From positions 1 to 64,000 of the forward strand of contig NZ_BAJQ01000003.1 in NCBI RefSeq assembly GCF_000613785.1: a stretch of DNA of 64,000 nt. Direction: 5' to 3'. The translations under genes were made by a program, and so were the position numbers. The stretch's first letter is position 1. Every line of letters starts with the position of its first letter. This stretch comes from Segatella oulorum JCM 14966 (GTDB lineage: Bacteria > Bacteroidota > Bacteroidia > Bacteroidales > Bacteroidaceae). This document shows, one piece after another, positions 18,858 through 27,683 of the stretch. The notes under the pieces are model-generated. The model did no database searches and was not told the origin of the DNA. It was given only the letters and a program-made list of their open reading frames with translations.

Positions 18858-19679
18858 TTAAGCCTTATCTAAAACGAAACGCTCTACCACATAGGCCACG
18901 CCATCTTCATCATTGGATAGCGTCACAAAATCGGCAGCAGCCTTCACGCTTTCCACAGCGTTGGCCATGGCAATTCCTAAACCCGCATAGCGAATCATCG
19001 ACAAATCGTTCTCACCATCGCCGCAAGCCATTACCGCTTCGCGTGCAATATGCAGGTGTTGTGCCAACTGACTGAGCGAGTCTCCTTTGTCAATTCCTTT
19101 GGGAACGCACTCTAAGAACTCGGGCATCGAACAATAAACATCCATGCGATGGCTCATCGTGGCGCGCAGTTTGGCTTCTAAAGCGGCCACCTTTTCGCGC
19201 TCACCCACAATCAAACACTTGTTGACAACGTTGTCGGTGCGCGTCCAAAAGTCGGGCTGATGAATAATGGTTGAACGGTTGATGCGCCCTTCTAATTGCA
19301 CTTCGGGATTGCTATCGTCGGTGGTTATCATGCCCCCTTTCTGGTGAACAAGGATGTTTAACCCCGCCTTCAAGGCCTCATCGTGCAACAAGGGCACCAA
19401 GTCGCCATCCAACTTGCGCTCGTAAACCACTTCATCTGTGTGGCAATCAATCACCTTTCCGCCATTATAGGCCAAGATGAAACCGCCTGTCTTGTCCAGC
19501 GAAAGCTCATCGGCCAAAGGACGAATGCCATAACTCGGACGCCCCGAAGCCAACACAATCTTCACCCCTTTGGATTGGGCTGCCTGTAAAGCCGATAGGG
19601 TGCGCGGACTAATGACCTTCTCACTATTGGTCAAAGTACCGTCAAGGTCGAGTGCAAGGAGTTGATAGTGTTGTTCCAT
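18858..19679 (-). CDS. Cof-type HAD-IIB family phosphatase
   Basis: About 273 residues. Motif I LDLDGTL near the N-terminus provides the nucleophile, VLASGRP motif II, and GDGENDLSM motif IV the metal-binding acidic residues; the long middle cap is of the type IIB kind. Such enzymes dephosphorylate sugar phosphates or flavin/pyridoxal phosphates; substrate unknown. The ATG at 19679 overlaps the stop of the glutaredoxin-like gene (TGATG arrangement), so the two are translationally coupled; the longer frame start at 19685 is less likely. Confidence 0.9.
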   Translation of the reverse strand: MEQHYQLLALDLDGTLTNSEKVISPRTLSALQAAQSKGVKIVLASGRPSYGIRPLADELSLDKTGGFILAYNGGKVIDCHTDEVVYERKLDGDLVPLLHDEALKAGLNILVHQKGGMITTDDSNPEVQLEGRINRSTIIHQPDFWTRTDNVVNKCLIVGEREKVAALEAKLRATMSHRMDVYCSMPEFLECVPKGIDKGDSLSQLAQHLHIAREAVMACGDGENDLSMIRYAGLGIAMANAVESVKAAADFVTLSNDEDGVAYVVERFVLDKA

Positions 19680-19972
19680 CAGCAACCTGTTCCATCAATA
19701 CTACATGCAGGACCCTCGGGCATGGGCTCCAAACCAACCTCTGCTGACGACAAGGTTACGCTGCCATCCTCGCGCACATAGCACGGAATACCCACGTCAC
19801 CAATCTTCTTTGCCTCATCAAAAGCGGGATGATGATCGCGCAAATCTAAAAATTCTTTGAGGTTGTGAACGTGCTTGCCAATATCAATGATCTTGAAATT
19901 GGGATTTCCTTCTACCTGCTTCTCTACATAGGTGCAGTAAGGACAGGTCTGCATGACATACATCTTAATCAT
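19679..19972 (-). CDS. glutaredoxin-like thiol-disulfide protein
   Basis: 97 residues with a CPYC redox motif at 10-13 (MQTCPYCTYVEKQV) and the cis-proline region GIPCYVREDG near 62-71, the thioredoxin-fold pattern of glutaredoxins. A C-terminal pair of cysteines (PACSIDGTGC) is an extra feature that could bind metal or form a second disulfide. Probably reduces a protein partner in the cytoplasm. Its stop codon overlaps the start of the HAD phosphatase. Confidence 0.85.
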   Translation of the reverse strand: MIKMYVMQTCPYCTYVEKQVEGNPNFKIIDIGKHVHNLKEFLDLRDHHPAFDEAKKIGDVGIPCYVREDGSVTLSSAEVGLEPMPEGPACSIDGTGC

Positions 19973-20051
19973 AATCTTTCTGTTTTAATGAAACTTATTG
20001 TAAATAGGCAAATGCTATGCCCCATGATTTTTGCGTGCAGGTTGCCCTGCA

Positions 20052-20564
20052 TCAGAACGTTTTTTCGAAGGCCAAACGGTCGCCTCGAGGACCATAACTC
20101 ACGCTGCCACACGCCTGATAGCCCATTGCTTGGAGCAAATGCAACATGGCGTGGTTGTCGAAATGGGTATCAACCTTTATCGAATAGATGCCCTGTGCAC
20201 GACAAAGGGCCTCACACTCGGCAAAGAATTGCTTGGCCAAACCGCGCCCACGTGCCTGCAAAGCAATGGCCAAACGATGGATAACACCATATTTTCCTTC
20301 TGTCAACCAGTGGGCAGTGGGCTGCAAATAGGCCGTCTCACCCTGCAAATCAAGCACCCCATAGGCCAAAATTGCATTACCTTCTGCAAGGAGATAGGCC
20401 TTGTGGGCTGCAATATCCTGCTCGATAATGGCGCGTGTGGGATAGTGTTCGTCCCATTGTTGCTTGCCTTCGGCCATCATGTTGTTGCGCGCATCATCCA
20501 CAATTTGCCAACAGGAAGCAACGTCCTGCGCCTCAGCTTGGCGGAAAAGAATGGGTTGTTGCAT
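20052..20564 (-). CDS. GNAT family N-acetyltransferase
   Basis: 170 residues with the acetyl-CoA-binding segment VIHRLAIALQARGRGLAKQFF (about residues 94-114), where QARGRGLA is the Q/R-x-x-G-x-G/A pyrophosphate loop, followed by IKVDTHFDNHAMLHLLQAMGY typical of the family C-terminus. Substrate unknown. A -7 box (TATTTTTG, 20578-20585 on the minus strand) lies 14 bases upstream of the start. Confidence 0.88.
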   Translation of the reverse strand: MQQPILFRQAEAQDVASCWQIVDDARNNMMAEGKQQWDEHYPTRAIIEQDIAAHKAYLLAEGNAILAYGVLDLQGETAYLQPTAHWLTEGKYGVIHRLAIALQARGRGLAKQFFAECEALCRAQGIYSIKVDTHFDNHAMLHLLQAMGYQACGSVSYGPRGDRLAFEKTF

Positions 20565-20674
20565 TGTCTTTTTGCTGCAAAAATAAAGGTTTCAAAGTGA
20601 AATAGCAAATATTTATGCCGCATTCTCTATGTTATTCATGGAAAGAATATGCTTGTCCTTTCAATGTTTTATGC

Positions 20675-20682
20675 TATCTTTG
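20675..20682 (+). promoter_or_regulatory. -7 promoter box of the helicase-exonuclease gene
   Basis: TATCTTTG ends 5 bases before the ATG at 20688. It lies inside the longer open frame from 20649, so 20688 is the start, probably on a leaderless or nearly leaderless transcript. Confidence 0.55.
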
Positions 20683-20687
20683 TCCCC

Positions 20688-23393
20688 ATGAGCAACGCTT
20701 TTATCCCCGATGCCTCGCAAGAATTGGTGCTAAACCTCACCGAAGGGTTCCATCTTGTGTTGGCTCCTCCCGGCTGTGGAAAGACACAACTCTTGGCCGA
20801 ACGACTCAAAAAGGCGTGCGAAGCAGGTGTGCCTTTTAGCGAAATGCTGTGCCTCACGTTCACCAACCGTGCGGCACGCAGCATGCAAGAGCGTGCGTTG
20901 CCGATGCTTTCGCAAACCGATGAAGCTCCGTTCATGGGCAATGTGCATCGGTTTTGCTCCCATTTTTTGTTTGAAAAAGGACTCATCTCGGCCGCCACAT
21001 CGGTGGTTTCGGACGACGATTTGCTGAGCATTCTCTGTGGATTTACAGGCGAAGACGAAAATGCTGTGGCTGCTAATCCGCACCGAAAAAGCATGTATAT
21101 GGAGGTGATGTTTTTGGAACATCTGCTCTTTCAGATTGAAACAAAGCAGCCGAAAGCACTGCGTTTGCATCCCGATTGCCTCAACCGCGAAGACATCATG
21201 GCGCTAAGAGCGCTCTGCAAAGCAGCACAACAGGAGTTTACGCCTGCGACATTGTTGGATATTTACGCCCACACCGACGTGTATAGCGAATATACTTTCG
21301 ATGCAGGCACACAGGTTTTGGTGGGTCGACTGCTGCAAAAAATGCGCTTAGCATGGCAATATCGCCGCTATAAAAAGGAGAATTTGCTCATCGATTTTGA
21401 GGACATTCTGCTCTTAGCCTATGAAAATCGTGACTTGTTGCCGCGCTATTCGTGGATACAAGTAGACGAGGTACAGGACCTCAATCCGCTGCAATTAGCC
21501 ATCATCGATGCGCTGACAGCCGACGATGCCGCGCAAAAGCCGTGCGTGTTGTATTTGGGTGACCCGCAACAAAGCATCTTTTCGTTCATGGGTGCCAAGC
21601 TCTCTACGCTCGAATTTCTGCGCCAACGTTGCGCAGGACAGGTGCACACGCTAAGCTATAACCACCGTTCGCCGAAATATTTGTTGGATGTTTTCAACGC
21701 TTATGCCACGCAACAGCTGCACATTTCGCCCGAACTGCTGCCCACAACGCAGTTCAATCCGCCCACTACGGGCGACGAATTGTTGTGCATGCCCTCAACA
21801 ACTTTCGACGAAGCCTATCGCGATGTGGCACAACAGGCAGCAACTTGGCTGCAACGTTTCCCCCAAGAACGCACAGCAATCATTGTGAATGCCAATGCCG
21901 ATGCCAACGGAGTGAGCAGGGCTTTGCACGAGATAAGAGTACCACATTTTAAGATTTCGGGCGACGATTTGTTCAATCAGCCGGCCATGAAATTGCTCTT
22001 TGCCCATCTCACCGTGATGAACGATGCCCTAAACTTCTTGGCTTGGTCGCGCATTGTGCAAGGAACGCAGGTGTTTCAGACGCCGACTTCTGCCCGCAAT
22101 TTTGTGCAAGCGTGCAGCCAACGTGCATTGCTATTGCCCGATTTGCTGCGCAACGACGACGCAACCTATGTGCAACGGTTTGTCCATACCTATGAAAACG
22201 AGGTGATAACCATCTTCGACACCGAGACAACGGGGCTTGACATACTGCACGATGACATTGTACAAATTGCGGCAGTGCAAATCAAACAAGGAGAGATTGT
22301 GCCCGGTTCGCAGTTTTGTGTTTATATAGAAACCCATCGAACTATCCCCGAAATGCTGGGCGATGTGGTCAATCCGATGATTGAAGCACGCCGACATCAG
22401 CCGCTTGTTGCACGGGAAAAGGCACTGCAAATGTTTATGGATTATGCGCAAGGAACAACGCTCTTGGGACATAATGCCGACTATGATGTGCACATTTTGA
22501 CAGCCAACTTGCAGCGCGATTTGCCCCACTATACCGACCTTTCGCTGTTGGATAACTATTTCGACACGCTGCTGTTGGCCAAACTTTTGCGACCGGGTTT
22601 GCGACAATACAAACTCAAACATCTGTTAGAGGTGTTGCATTTGGCCGGCGAAAACAGCCACTTAGCCGATGCTGATGTCGCAGCTACACGCGAATTAACA
22701 CGCTATTGCTATCGCAAGGCATTGGAGATTGTGCCCCAACAGCAACAGTTTTTGGCACAAGAGCGGGTGATGGCACGCCGGAGAACATTGCGCAACAACT
22801 ACCAACCCCTGTGGAAACACACACAAGCGCAGCTGTGGTTGCAAGGCAAAGCGGCCGTCACCTTGAGCCAAGCGCTGCGCGAAGCCTATGAATTGTGCTT
22901 GCAAATGGAACTCTTTCAGCCTGTGGAATATTTCCAAACAGTGGTGCGTTATGTTGAACAAGCGTTGCAAAAGGAGAATGAACAGCAATCGTTGGCCGTG
23001 CAACTGAGTGCCCATTGCATGGCATTGAACACGCTCAAAGAGACCGATTTGTGCAGCAAGGGTGTGGTAGACGAGCCGGTTTTTGTGACAACGCTGCACA
23101 AAGCTAAGGGCTTGGAGTTTGAAAATGTGTTGGTGTTTGACGTGGTAGAAGGGCGCTATCCCAACTATTATCACCAGCACAATCCTGCACAAGTGGCCGA
23201 GGATGCACGCAAATTCTATGTGGCTATCACGCGCAGTCGCAAACGATTGATCATTCATCACCGCACAGTGCGCATCGACAGTCGCGGACAACGCCACGAG
23301 ATTGCCCCTTCACGCTTCATCGTTCCGCTGGCACCTTGGTTGCATTTCTTGCCGCTTCCGCCCGATTCTTCGGCTGAAAACGGATTTTTCTAA
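20688..23393 (+). CDS. UvrD-type ATP-dependent helicase with embedded DEDDh 3'-5' exonuclease domain
   Basis: About 901 residues. Superfamily 1 helicase motifs in order: I APPGCGKTQLL (~30), Ia CLTFTNRAA, II VDEVQDLNPLQ (~262), III GDPQQSIFSFMG (~290), V TTLHKAKGLEF (~810) and VI YVAITRSRK (~845). Between III and V a DnaQ-like exonuclease is inserted at about 500-690: FDTETTGLD, then HNADYDV, then LADADVAATREL carrying the last acidic residue. So one polypeptide can unwind and digest DNA. Cytoplasmic, presumably in repair or recombination, or foreign DNA removal. The gene stands alone between its promoter and a strong terminator (23442-23480). Confidence 0.9.
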   Translation: MSNAFIPDASQELVLNLTEGFHLVLAPPGCGKTQLLAERLKKACEAGVPFSEMLCLTFTNRAARSMQERALPMLSQTDEAPFMGNVHRFCSHFLFEKGLISAATSVVSDDDLLSILCGFTGEDENAVAANPHRKSMYMEVMFLEHLLFQIETKQPKALRLHPDCLNREDIMALRALCKAAQQEFTPATLLDIYAHTDVYSEYTFDAGTQVLVGRLLQKMRLAWQYRRYKKENLLIDFEDILLLAYENRDLLPRYSWIQVDEVQDLNPLQLAIIDALTADDAAQKPCVLYLGDPQQSIFSFMGAKLSTLEFLRQRCAGQVHTLSYNHRSPKYLLDVFNAYATQQLHISPELLPTTQFNPPTTGDELLCMPSTTFDEAYRDVAQQAATWLQRFPQERTAIIVNANADANGVSRALHEIRVPHFKISGDDLFNQPAMKLLFAHLTVMNDALNFLAWSRIVQGTQVFQTPTSARNFVQACSQRALLLPDLLRNDDATYVQRFVHTYENEVITIFDTETTGLDILHDDIVQIAAVQIKQGEIVPGSQFCVYIETHRTIPEMLGDVVNPMIEARRHQPLVAREKALQMFMDYAQGTTLLGHNADYDVHILTANLQRDLPHYTDLSLLDNYFDTLLLAKLLRPGLRQYKLKHLLEVLHLAGENSHLADADVAATRELTRYCYRKALEIVPQQQQFLAQERVMARRRTLRNNYQPLWKHTQAQLWLQGKAAVTLSQALREAYELCLQMELFQPVEYFQTVVRYVEQALQKENEQQSLAVQLSAHCMALNTLKETDLCSKGVVDEPVFVTTLHKAKGLEFENVLVFDVVEGRYPNYYHQHNPAQVAEDARKFYVAITRSRKRLIIHHRTVRIDSRGQRHEIAPSRFIVPLAPWLHFLPLPPDSSAENGFF

Positions 23394-23441
23394 TGCGCTT
23401 CTTCGCCCGCTTTCTCGCAGAAAATACGGGGAGAAGCATCG

Positions 23442-23480
23442 AAAAAGGCTGAAACCGAGCAATCGATTTCAGCCTTTTTT
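23442..23480. terminator. bidirectional terminator
   Basis: AAAAAGGCTGAAA (23442-23454) pairs perfectly with TTTCAGCCTTTTT (23467-23479) across a 12-base loop. It ends the helicase gene and the converging DUF4923 gene. Confidence 0.85.
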
Positions 23481-23503
23481 AGCGATGACAGCCATGCAAT
23501 GAA

Positions 23504-24151
23504 CTACTTTTTCATGTCAAAGCCCATGCGAATGCCATCGTAATTTTGGCTCAATGTGCCCAAGGTTTGCAGCGCTTCGTTGCCCGAAAGTTTCGCCACC
23601 TTTTGCGCTAAAGCGAGCAGTTTCTGCGATTCGAAGAGGAAACTCATGCCCGTTGCCGTCTTTTTTACATAGACAGGGACGGTGAGTAGCATCGTTTTCA
23701 GCACCACTTGTTGCGTTTTACTGTTGAAAGTCCATGTGCCATTGAACGACTGTCCATAGAGCTTTCCCTTGAATTTCTTATCGTTAGTGAAGGTAAACTG
23801 CGTATTACTTTGCTGAATTCCGGCCTGCTGGAAATAGCTTTTCAGCTTATCTTTCGCCTGCGCAGCAGCCACTTCTCCACCCGCTTTTGCAAGTACATTG
23901 TTGCTGGTGAAGGCCACTCCGGGCTCGTCATACGTCCAAGTGGCGATGAGATTGCGCTCGGTTACCTTGTCAGTTCCCAACACACTGTTGAGCACATTGC
24001 CGGCAGTTTTAGCCTTATTGTTGTTACCAAGAATACCCATAATGCTGCCCGTGATGTCCTTTTGCGGTGCAGCTTGGGCAGCCATGCCGCCCATACATAC
24101 CAAAGAAATGGCCAACACTGCGGCCGGCCATTGTTTTTTATTCATCTTCAT
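23504..24151 (-). CDS. DUF4923 family secreted protein
   Basis: 215 residues beginning with a signal peptide (MKMNKKQWPAAVLAISLVC, cleavage probably after AAQA). The mature part has the DUF4923 pattern: ITGSIMGILGNNN, LIATWTYDEPGVAFTSNNVLAKAGG and a repeat-like FTFTNDKKFKGKLYGQSFNGTWTFN, predicted beta-rich. The family is confined to Bacteroidetes and has no known role; periplasmic or outer-membrane location is inferred. Downstream of the Bax-inhibitor family gene with a 26-base gap, possibly the same transcript. Confidence 0.85.
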   Translation of the reverse strand: MKMNKKQWPAAVLAISLVCMGGMAAQAAPQKDITGSIMGILGNNNKAKTAGNVLNSVLGTDKVTERNLIATWTYDEPGVAFTSNNVLAKAGGEVAAAQAKDKLKSYFQQAGIQQSNTQFTFTNDKKFKGKLYGQSFNGTWTFNSKTQQVVLKTMLLTVPVYVKKTATGMSFLFESQKLLALAQKVAKLSGNEALQTLGTLSQNYDGIRMGFDMKK

Positions 24152-24177
24152 TTATATTTAGTTTGAAAAAATATTGC

Positions 24178-24909
24178 TTATCTGCGGTTGAAGATGCGCA
24201 GCAGATAGAGGAAGAGGTTCACGAAATCTAAATAGAGATCTAATGCGCCCACGAGGGCAAGTTTTTGTGAATTTTCGCTCAAATCGGGTGCCGCTGCCAA
24301 CTGATGTTTGATTTTTTGACTGTCCCAAGCGGTGATTCCGATGAAAACAGCCACGCCAATGTAGCTCACAACATAATCGAACATGACGCTCTTGAAGAAG
24401 AAATTGGCCAACGAAGCAATGATGAGTCCAAACAAAGCCATGTAGCACATGCTGCCGATGGTGGAGAGATCGCGCTTAGTGAAATAGCCAAAAGCGGCAG
24501 TTACACCAAAGGTTCCGGCCGTGATGAAGAACGTTTTGATGATGGCAACAGAATCAAAAACCACAAAAATCGCCGACAACACGGCTCCATTGAGCACCGA
24601 GAACAGTGCAAACATGAGCGTTGTCATGGCCAATGAGCGGTTTTCTTTATCAACACTTTTGCTGATTTTCCACACCAATACCAACTCCACAATGATGATA
24701 CCCCAAAAAACTATCTCGCTACTGAATATCAAATTGAGCAGATTAGGCGATGTAGCTACGCCATAACCCACAATGCCACTGATGGCCAAAGCAAACACCA
24801 TCCAGGTATAAACCTTGCGCATGAGCGCGGGAAACGCCTGCGAAACCTCGAAGGTGCGCGTGGAAGATTCTTGTTCGTTCACACGATTTTCAAAATCATT
24901 GTAATCCAT
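24178..24909 (-). CDS. Bax inhibitor-1/YccA family membrane protein
   Basis: 243 residues with about seven membrane segments (from VYTWMVFALAISGIVGYG through IGVAVFIGITAWDSQKIK) and the family's characteristic GALDLYLDFVNLFLYLLRI near the C-terminus. YccA in E. coli interacts with FtsH; others act as pH-dependent calcium leak channels. A -7 box (TATTTTTG, minus strand 24976-24983) precedes the start by about 67 bases. Confidence 0.92.
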   Translation of the reverse strand: MDYNDFENRVNEQESSTRTFEVSQAFPALMRKVYTWMVFALAISGIVGYGVATSPNLLNLIFSSEIVFWGIIIVELVLVWKISKSVDKENRSLAMTTLMFALFSVLNGAVLSAIFVVFDSVAIIKTFFITAGTFGVTAAFGYFTKRDLSTIGSMCYMALFGLIIASLANFFFKSVMFDYVVSYIGVAVFIGITAWDSQKIKHQLAAAPDLSENSQKLALVGALDLYLDFVNLFLYLLRIFNRR

Positions 24910-24983
24910 ATTCTTTTCTCCTTATTGCTAATTGTCTCTTATTATTCGTTTGTTCCAAATCTATTTATACGCGTGCAAAAATA

Positions 24984-25313
24984 CACTTTTATTCAACGAT
25001 GAGCAAATTATATGCCACTTTTTCACACATGTTCACGACAAGTGTGGCAGTTGTCACTGGCATACATGCCGGGAAGCATAAGCCACCGGGTGAGCGATGA
25101 TGCCGTGTACCACAGCACAATCATGCTTCTTTTCGGGCAGGTTGGCGGCCCCTTCGTGCACCTTTGCCACAGCCTCCGTTGTAAAAGCATCGTAATTGTG
25201 CGACAATCCAGCATGTTTTATGCGACAATCTGCATGCAATTAGCGCGCAATCTCGTGCATATTGCTGGCCATCCGAAAAGGAACTGCACGCCAAGCTCGT
25301 TGGCAGAGACAAA
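24984..25313. other. intergenic, dispersed motif copy
   Basis: No gene seen. Contains a copy of the dispersed motif at 25248-25265 embedded in repeated near-palindromic stretches of the type GCGACAATC / GCATGCAATTAGCGCGC. These resemble the sequence at 61001-61027. Confidence 0.4.
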
Positions 25314-25345
25314 AAAGGCGGATGCTTTGTGGAGCATCCGCCTTT
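25314..25345 (-). terminator. terminator of the OPT transporter gene
   Basis: AAAGGCGGATGCT (25314-25326) pairs perfectly with AGCATCCGCCTTT (25333-25345) across a 6-base loop; on the minus strand it is followed by TTTTTT. The transporter stop lies 20 bases before it. Confidence 0.9.
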
Positions 25346-25365
25346 AGCATCGTTGCGTTGTTGGC

Positions 25366-27363
25366 TTAGAACGACTTCTTCGTCAGTCGGATAAAGAAAC
25401 CAATTAAACAAAGGTAGGCCGCCAAAGCACAAAGCTCGCTCAGGGGATTTTGCCACCAACTTTCGGCAATCGACCACTCCACGCCGCCAAACTTCAGCAG
25501 CGCACTCACGACACCCATCAACGCACCGCCGGCAATAAAGCCGCTGGCTATGAGTGTTCCGCGCTCGCCTCGCGCCTCGTTTACCTGCGCATCCTTCGAG
25601 CGTGTGGTGACAAACCAGTTGATGAAACCGCCGATAACGAGGGGCACATTGAGCTCCAATGGGATGAACATACCCAATGCAAAGGCCAGCGCCGGCACCT
25701 TAAACAGTGTGAGAATGATGGCCAACAGCGCGCCGATGCCATAGAGCACCCAGGGCGCTCCCACGCCATTCATGAGCGGATCGATCACGGCTGCCATGGC
25801 ATTGGCTTGCGGAGCAGCGAGGTTTCCCGAAGCAAATCCATAGGTTTGATTGAGCAACATCATCACACCGCCCACGGTTGCGGCGCTCACAAGCGTGCCC
25901 AAAAACTTCCAAGTCTCTTGCTTTCGTGGTGTGGTGCCGAGCCAATAGCCTATCTTTAAATCGGTGATGAAACTGCCGGCCATGCTCAATGCCGTGCAAA
26001 CCACACCGCCCATCATCAGCGAAGCCACCATGCCTCCGGCGCCTTTCAGCCCAACAGCCACCATGATGACGCTGGCAAAGATGAGCGTCATCAGCGTCAT
26101 GCCCGACACAGGATTGCTGCCTACGATGGCAATGGCGTTGGCTGCGACGGTAGTAAAGAGGAAAGCGATGACTGCAACCAGCAGAATTCCCACCACAGCA
26201 AAGAGCAGATTGCCTTGCATGATACCCGTCAAAAAGAAGATAAAGGTGGCCAACAGCACGGCAATGGTGCCAATAGCGATGATTTTAAAGCTAATATCTT
26301 GCTGCGTGCGCTCCACTTGTTGCGTGGCATTCGCGCCGCCTTTGAGTTCGCGTCCGGCCAATCCCACGGCATCACGAATGATGCCCCAACTGCGAATGAT
26401 GCCGATAATGCCGGCCATAGCAATGCCACCAATGCCGATGCTGCGCGCATAATTCTTGAAAATCTCTTCGGCACTCATCTGCCCTACGCTCTGCACAATC
26501 GCGGGATTCCAAAGGTTAAGCACCGTGTCATGATAGAGTAACGACATGCCTGGCACGACAATCCACCACACAAACAAGCTGCCAAAACAAATGTAGAGCG
26601 CATATTTTAGGCCGACAATGTAGCCCAAACCCAGCACGGCTGCGCCCGTATTGACCTTGAACACCACCTTGGCTTTGTCGGCTAATGCAACGCCCCAGCC
26701 CAGCATGCGGCTCGTTACGTTTTCATTCCACCAACCCATTGTCGCCACAATGAAATCATACAAGCCGCCAATCAGGCCGGCAATGAGCAACGGTTTGGCT
26801 TGTCCGCCGCCCTTAGCTCCGCTCACCAACACCTGCGTTGTGGCTGTTGCTTCGGGAAAAGGATACTTTCCGTGCATGTCTTTCACAAAATATTTGCGGA
26901 ACGGAATGAGAAAAAGTATGCCCAAAACACCGCCCAAAGCCGAAGCTAAGAATATCTTAAAGAACGACGTTGTGATTTCAGGATATTTGGCTTGCAGTAT
27001 ATAAAGCGCCGGAAGTGTGAAGATAGCGCCCGCCACTACGGCACCACTACAAGCGCCAATGCTTTGAATAATGACGTTTTCGCCCAACGCATTCTTGCGC
27101 TTTGCAGCCGTCGATGCGCCCACAGCAATAATGGCTATGGGGATAGCTGCTTCGAAAACCTGCCCCACTTTCAGTCCCAAATAGGCGGCAGCAGCCGAAA
27201 AAAGCACGGCCATGAGGATGCCCCACGTCACCGACCACACATTAACCTCGGGATAAACCCTGTTGGCTTTCATCACGGGCTCATAGTCTTCACCCGCCTT
27301 CAGCTCGCGAAAAGCGTTCTCGGGAAGCTGAATCTGTTCTAAATCCTTCGTTTCCTTTTCCAT
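25366..27363 (-). CDS. OPT family oligopeptide transporter
   Basis: About 665 residues and some 14-16 membrane segments. Family features include the N-terminal VWSVTWGILMAVLFSAAAAYLGLKVGQVFEAAIP, GENVIIQSIGACSGAVVAGAIFTLPALYI and NPVSGMTLMTLIFASVIM. OPT proteins import oligopeptides or metal chelates by proton symport at the inner membrane. The open frame begins at 27465, but the -7 box (TACCTTTG, minus strand 27380-27387) and the ATG at 27363 (MEKETKDLEQIQL) give the true start. The nearby M16 and S9 peptidases fit an amino-acid/peptide-using lifestyle. Confidence 0.92.
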   Translation of the reverse strand: MEKETKDLEQIQLPENAFRELKAGEDYEPVMKANRVYPEVNVWSVTWGILMAVLFSAAAAYLGLKVGQVFEAAIPIAIIAVGASTAAKRKNALGENVIIQSIGACSGAVVAGAIFTLPALYILQAKYPEITTSFFKIFLASALGGVLGILFLIPFRKYFVKDMHGKYPFPEATATTQVLVSGAKGGGQAKPLLIAGLIGGLYDFIVATMGWWNENVTSRMLGWGVALADKAKVVFKVNTGAAVLGLGYIVGLKYALYICFGSLFVWWIVVPGMSLLYHDTVLNLWNPAIVQSVGQMSAEEIFKNYARSIGIGGIAMAGIIGIIRSWGIIRDAVGLAGRELKGGANATQQVERTQQDISFKIIAIGTIAVLLATFIFFLTGIMQGNLLFAVVGILLVAVIAFLFTTVAANAIAIVGSNPVSGMTLMTLIFASVIMVAVGLKGAGGMVASLMMGGVVCTALSMAGSFITDLKIGYWLGTTPRKQETWKFLGTLVSAATVGGVMMLLNQTYGFASGNLAAPQANAMAAVIDPLMNGVGAPWVLYGIGALLAIILTLFKVPALAFALGMFIPLELNVPLVIGGFINWFVTTRSKDAQVNEARGERGTLIASGFIAGGALMGVVSALLKFGGVEWSIAESWWQNPLSELCALAAYLCLIGFFIRLTKKSF

Positions 27364-27379
27364 TTTATTAAAATTTTCA

Positions 27380-27387
27380 CAAAGGTA
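27380..27387 (-). promoter_or_regulatory. -7 promoter box of the OPT transporter gene
   Basis: TACCTTTG on the minus strand, 17 bases upstream of the ATG at 27363. Confidence 0.55.
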
Positions 27388-27546
27388 AAGCAAACCACTC
27401 GAAATGCAAAATAATTGCCTTCTTTTTGCATTCCAAACCACCTTGAAACGCATAGACAAACTCATAAAATGGGGAATAAATAGCTTTTGAGGCGATTTAG
27501 ATTAAAGAAAGTCGAAAGAAAACATACATACTGCCACCTTTTATAT

Positions 27547-27554
27547 TATCTTTG
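27547..27554 (+). promoter_or_regulatory. -7 promoter box of the M16 peptidase gene
   Basis: TATCTTTG followed by CAAC, giving a leader of about 125 bases before the ATG at 27684. The long leader is unusual here and has room for regulation, though I see no clear structure in it. Confidence 0.5.
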
Positions 27555-27683
27555 CAACCACGAAGGAGCAAATGCTGCGTCTTACCAACAGCCACATTGC
27601 GTGGAATAAGCGTCTTGTGAGGCGTGCAATGCCCCATCGATACAACAGAAATCTTTTTTTAAGTATTACATAAACGTTTATTC

